Source: Nocardia pseudobrasiliensis NBRC 108224
GTDB taxonomy: Bacteria; Actinomycetota; Actinomycetes; Mycobacteriales; Mycobacteriaceae
Reading direction: 5' to 3'
Length of the DNA: 51,089 nt
Assembly: GCF_001613105.1 (NCBI RefSeq)
Contig: NZ_BDBS01000011.1
Location: forward strand, 1-51,089
The notes under the pieces were generated by a model, which made no database searches, was not told the DNA's origin, and saw nothing but the letters and a program-made list of their open reading frames with translations. A program made the translations under genes and the position numbers. Of the stretch, positions 49,019-51,089 are shown piece by piece (the first letter of the stretch is position 1; each line of letters starts with the position of its first letter).

Positions 49019-49840
49019 CTATTTCGGTGCGGTGGCGGGTGATTCGGGGGCGGCGGCCGCGGGCTCGAAGACACCCTCGAGATGCCAGACGCCGGTGAAA
49101 CCGTTGAACGGACCGCCGACGATCAGGCTGGTCCACTGCAGGGTGAACTTCTTGGTGGCCGGGTCGTAGGTTCCCGTGGCCGAGGGGCCCTGGGACGCAC
49201 CGGATTTGGGCTGATCGAACCATTTCTGCGCGACCCAGTCCCAGACCCGCTGCACCTGTTCGGCCCCCGCGACCTGGGGTCCGTCCTTCTCCGGCGGTTT
49301 GGGCGCGCCCTGGTTGAACTCCTGGTCGTTCCAGGACGCCGCCCAGGCGGACAGATCGGCGGTGAGTTTGCCGCCGAGGTTCACCACCGTGGGCGCGGGC
49401 ACCTTGCGACCGGTCTGCGGATCGACCGGATTGGTGGAGATCCCGAATTCCACGGCGAAGAACTTGGTCGGTTTGGTGATCGCGGCCGACAGCGAATTAC
49501 CCTGGGCGAAACCGGGGTTCGGCTCGCTCTGGAAACCGCCGGTGCGCAGCCCACCGGCCGTGCCGGGTTCGAGCAGCGTGGTCGCGCCGTTCTGCGCGGG
49601 CGAATCGCCGTTGGGCATGTACGGACCCTTGTCGGGCGTCCCGCCCGGCTGCACCATGCGGAACCAGGTTCCCGACACCTCGTCGCCGTGCGCGGAACCC
49701 GGTGTGAACCGGAACAATCCGACCAGCGGCTCGGCGACCGCGGGCGTGGCCGGGCTGTTGTCGGCGGACGAACACCCCGCCAGCGCCAGTACCGCCCCGG
49801 CCAACGCGACGGCGATCCGGGCGCGCACTCTTCTCGTCAT
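49019..49840 (-). CDS. Lipoprotein of unknown function
   Basis: A 273-residue lipoprotein with signal AGAVLALAGCSS, Cys about residue 21. The mature domain is rich in Gly, Pro and Thr with LVGLFRFTPGSAHGDEVSGTWFRM, GKFFAVEFGISTNP-like strands and WTSLIVGGPFNGFTGVWHLEGVFEP near the end. This suggests a beta-sandwich or lipocalin-like fold. No catalytic motif was seen. ATG (49840) overlaps the stop of the membrane-protein gene (ATGA). Confidence 0.82.
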   Translation of the reverse strand: MTRRVRARIAVALAGAVLALAGCSSADNSPATPAVAEPLVGLFRFTPGSAHGDEVSGTWFRMVQPGGTPDKGPYMPNGDSPAQNGATTLLEPGTAGGLRTGGFQSEPNPGFAQGNSLSAAITKPTKFFAVEFGISTNPVDPQTGRKVPAPTVVNLGGKLTADLSAWAASWNDQEFNQGAPKPPEKDGPQVAGAEQVQRVWDWVAQKWFDQPKSGASQGPSATGTYDPATKKFTLQWTSLIVGGPFNGFTGVWHLEGVFEPAAAAPESPATAPK

Positions 49841-50826
49841 TGCCGCTCCTTCTTCGATTCGCGCATCCCGGCCGCGGCGGCCGCCACGACGATCACGCCG
49901 GGCGCGAGGAAGAACCAGCCGAGACCGCGAAATGCGGTGAACCCCAGCGGTTTCGTCGAATCGTCCAGCGCCACGACGGCGTCGAAATTCTCGATGTTGT
50001 CGTTCATGGTTCCGATGAGCGCGGCGAAGCGGGAGGTCATCGGCTGCCACCGCGATTCCAGCGCGGTGATACCGGCCAGATCGGCGTCGGAATGGGCTGC
50101 CCTGGTCGCACCGGCGTAGCGGCTGTTCAGCTCGCCGTCGGCCGCGACCAGGGTGACGAAATAGCCCTGCACCTTGCGCACCTCGTCATGGGTGAGGATC
50201 GGCCGGAACCCGTCGATGATCGGACGCCCGGCCGAGGCAGCCGAAAACAGCCCGCCCGCAAGGGATATCGCGATCAGCCCGAGCGCGACCAGCGCCGCGA
50301 TCGAACGCCACACCACGGTCCCTTTACCCGCACCGGCGCGGCGAAATCCGAAAATGCCCGCGCCCGTGACGATCACACCGGCCAGCGCGAGGAACCACGG
50401 GAGCGCCCCGATCGGCGGCAGATCGGCCAACCGCTGATAGTTGCCCCGATTGGCATCGATCGAGTCGAGCATCGAGGAGATATCGGAGCGAATGCCGGGA
50501 TAGTCGCGCACGAAGGCGTCCACGCGGTCATATCGACCCTGTTCGAGTCCCTGCGCCCGCAGATTCAACACATTCGTGCGCGCACCGTCGAGCACCCGCA
50601 GATCCTCGCGATAGCCGTCGATACTCGATTGGGCCACATAGGGTTCGAAGCCGTCGATCATGGCCTCGCCCCGGACCGCCCGCGGGAACATCCCGGTGAC
50701 GATCGGGGCGAGGATCAGCAGCAGGCCGACCGTGACGAGCACGACGAACGGCCAGCGCGGCCGCGCCGGTGGGGCGGTCTCGACATTGGCGACGAACTCC
50801 GAGTAGGCCGGTAATCCGGTCACCAT
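49837..50826 (-). CDS. Four-helix membrane protein with duplicated ectodomain, unknown function
   Basis: A 329-residue protein with membrane helices at about 25-47, 144-165, 173-195 and 300-320. The two loops of 80-100 residues look like copies: after helix 1, RGEAMIDGFEPYVAQSSIDGY; after helix 3, AGRPIIDGFRPILTHDEVRK. Both start with IDGFxP and are helical. This suggests an internal duplication of a helix-ectodomain-helix unit. Not recognised as a known family. ATG shares one base with the stop of the gene before it (TGATG). Confidence 0.82.
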   Translation of the reverse strand: MVTGLPAYSEFVANVETAPPARPRWPFVVLVTVGLLLILAPIVTGMFPRAVRGEAMIDGFEPYVAQSSIDGYREDLRVLDGARTNVLNLRAQGLEQGRYDRVDAFVRDYPGIRSDISSMLDSIDANRGNYQRLADLPPIGALPWFLALAGVIVTGAGIFGFRRAGAGKGTVVWRSIAALVALGLIAISLAGGLFSAASAGRPIIDGFRPILTHDEVRKVQGYFVTLVAADGELNSRYAGATRAAHSDADLAGITALESRWQPMTSRFAALIGTMNDNIENFDAVVALDDSTKPLGFTAFRGLGWFFLAPGVIVVAAAAAGMRESKKERQ

Positions 50827-51089
50827 CAGGGTTGCTTTCGACCGGCGATGGCGTCGGCCTTGAAGAACACCGCCGCCGCCACCAGCGCGAGCAGCAGCAG
50901 TGCGGGCACCAGCCAGACCGGCGCGTGCCGCGCCTTGGGCACATCGATGGTCCGCGTCGCCAACACCGGCGTGCCGTGCGCGACCGGCTGCGCCTGGACG
51001 GCGTGCACATCGGTCGTGCCGGGCTGCGCCGGGGCGGGGGCCGGATTCGCCTCGGGCGCGGGCGCATTCGCGTTCGGGGCGGCCGCGGG
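50826..51089 (-). CDS. Pro/Ala-rich surface protein with C-terminal membrane helix (5' truncated by window)
   Basis: The C-terminal 87 residues of a longer frame that enters from beyond 51089. An Asn/Pro/Ala-rich stretch (PNANAPAPEANPAPAPAQ) is followed by a short strand-like segment and a membrane helix (VWLVPALLLLALVAAAVFF) close to the C-terminus with a basic end. No LPXTG motif. An internal ATG at 51008 would make a 60-residue protein, but the frame is open to the window edge. Confidence 0.7.
   Translation of the reverse strand, partial: PAAAPNANAPAPEANPAPAPAQPGTTDVHAVQAQPVAHGTPVLATRTIDVPKARHAPVWLVPALLLLALVAAAVFFKADAIAGRKQP

Overview
The window is high-GC actinobacterial chromosome. Gene order and content point to Mycobacteriales, most likely Nocardia or a close relative. 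The order argS-lysA-hom-thrC-thrB-rho-rpmE-prfA-prmC-(Sua5)-wecA-atpIBEFHAGDC-DUF2550-cob(I)alamin adenosyltransferase-murA matches the conserved mycobacterial block. MspA porins, DUF3558 lipoproteins, an IdeR-type iron box, an actinobacterial gamma-subunit loop and a MurA with Asp in place of the catalytic Cys all fit. No insertion sequence, prophage, integrase or CRISPR array was found.

Region 1 (1-28200, almost all minus strand) is housekeeping. Transcription runs from argS (28197) through lysA, hom, thrC and thrB, then rho with its own promoter and a long folded leader. It continues through rpmE, prfA, prmC, a MarR-controlled ABC exporter inserted beside a 22-bp tandem hairpin repeat, a Sua5-type tRNA-modification gene, wecA and the complete ATP synthase operon. 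After a terminator come two tandem MspA porin genes, then DUF2550, an adenosyltransferase and murA. A strong sigma-A-like promoter just past murA points out of the window, where mycobacteria carry the rRNA operon.

Region 2 (28200-40430) is accessory. It holds a DUF3105-DUF305 envelope pair, tRNA-Arg(CCG), a thioesterase-SDR pair, a TetR regulator with three clear operators divergent from a FAD monooxygenase, and a frameshifted methyltransferase. An iron(III) ABC transporter follows behind an IdeR-like box, then a Tat-exported metallophosphoesterase, tRNA-Cys(GCA) and a MarR regulator.

Region 3 (40430-48050) has an Hsp70-like membrane-anchored protein facing a seven-gene minus-strand chain. 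Valine-degradation enzymes (mmsA, acyl-CoA dehydrogenase, 3-hydroxyisobutyryl-CoA hydrolase, mmsB, enoyl-CoA hydratase) are stop/start-coupled to each other and then to two DUF3558 lipoproteins. Region 4 (48100-51089) is a minus-strand operon of four envelope proteins that I cannot assign to a known function. It continues past the window edge and is the best candidate here for an undescribed system.
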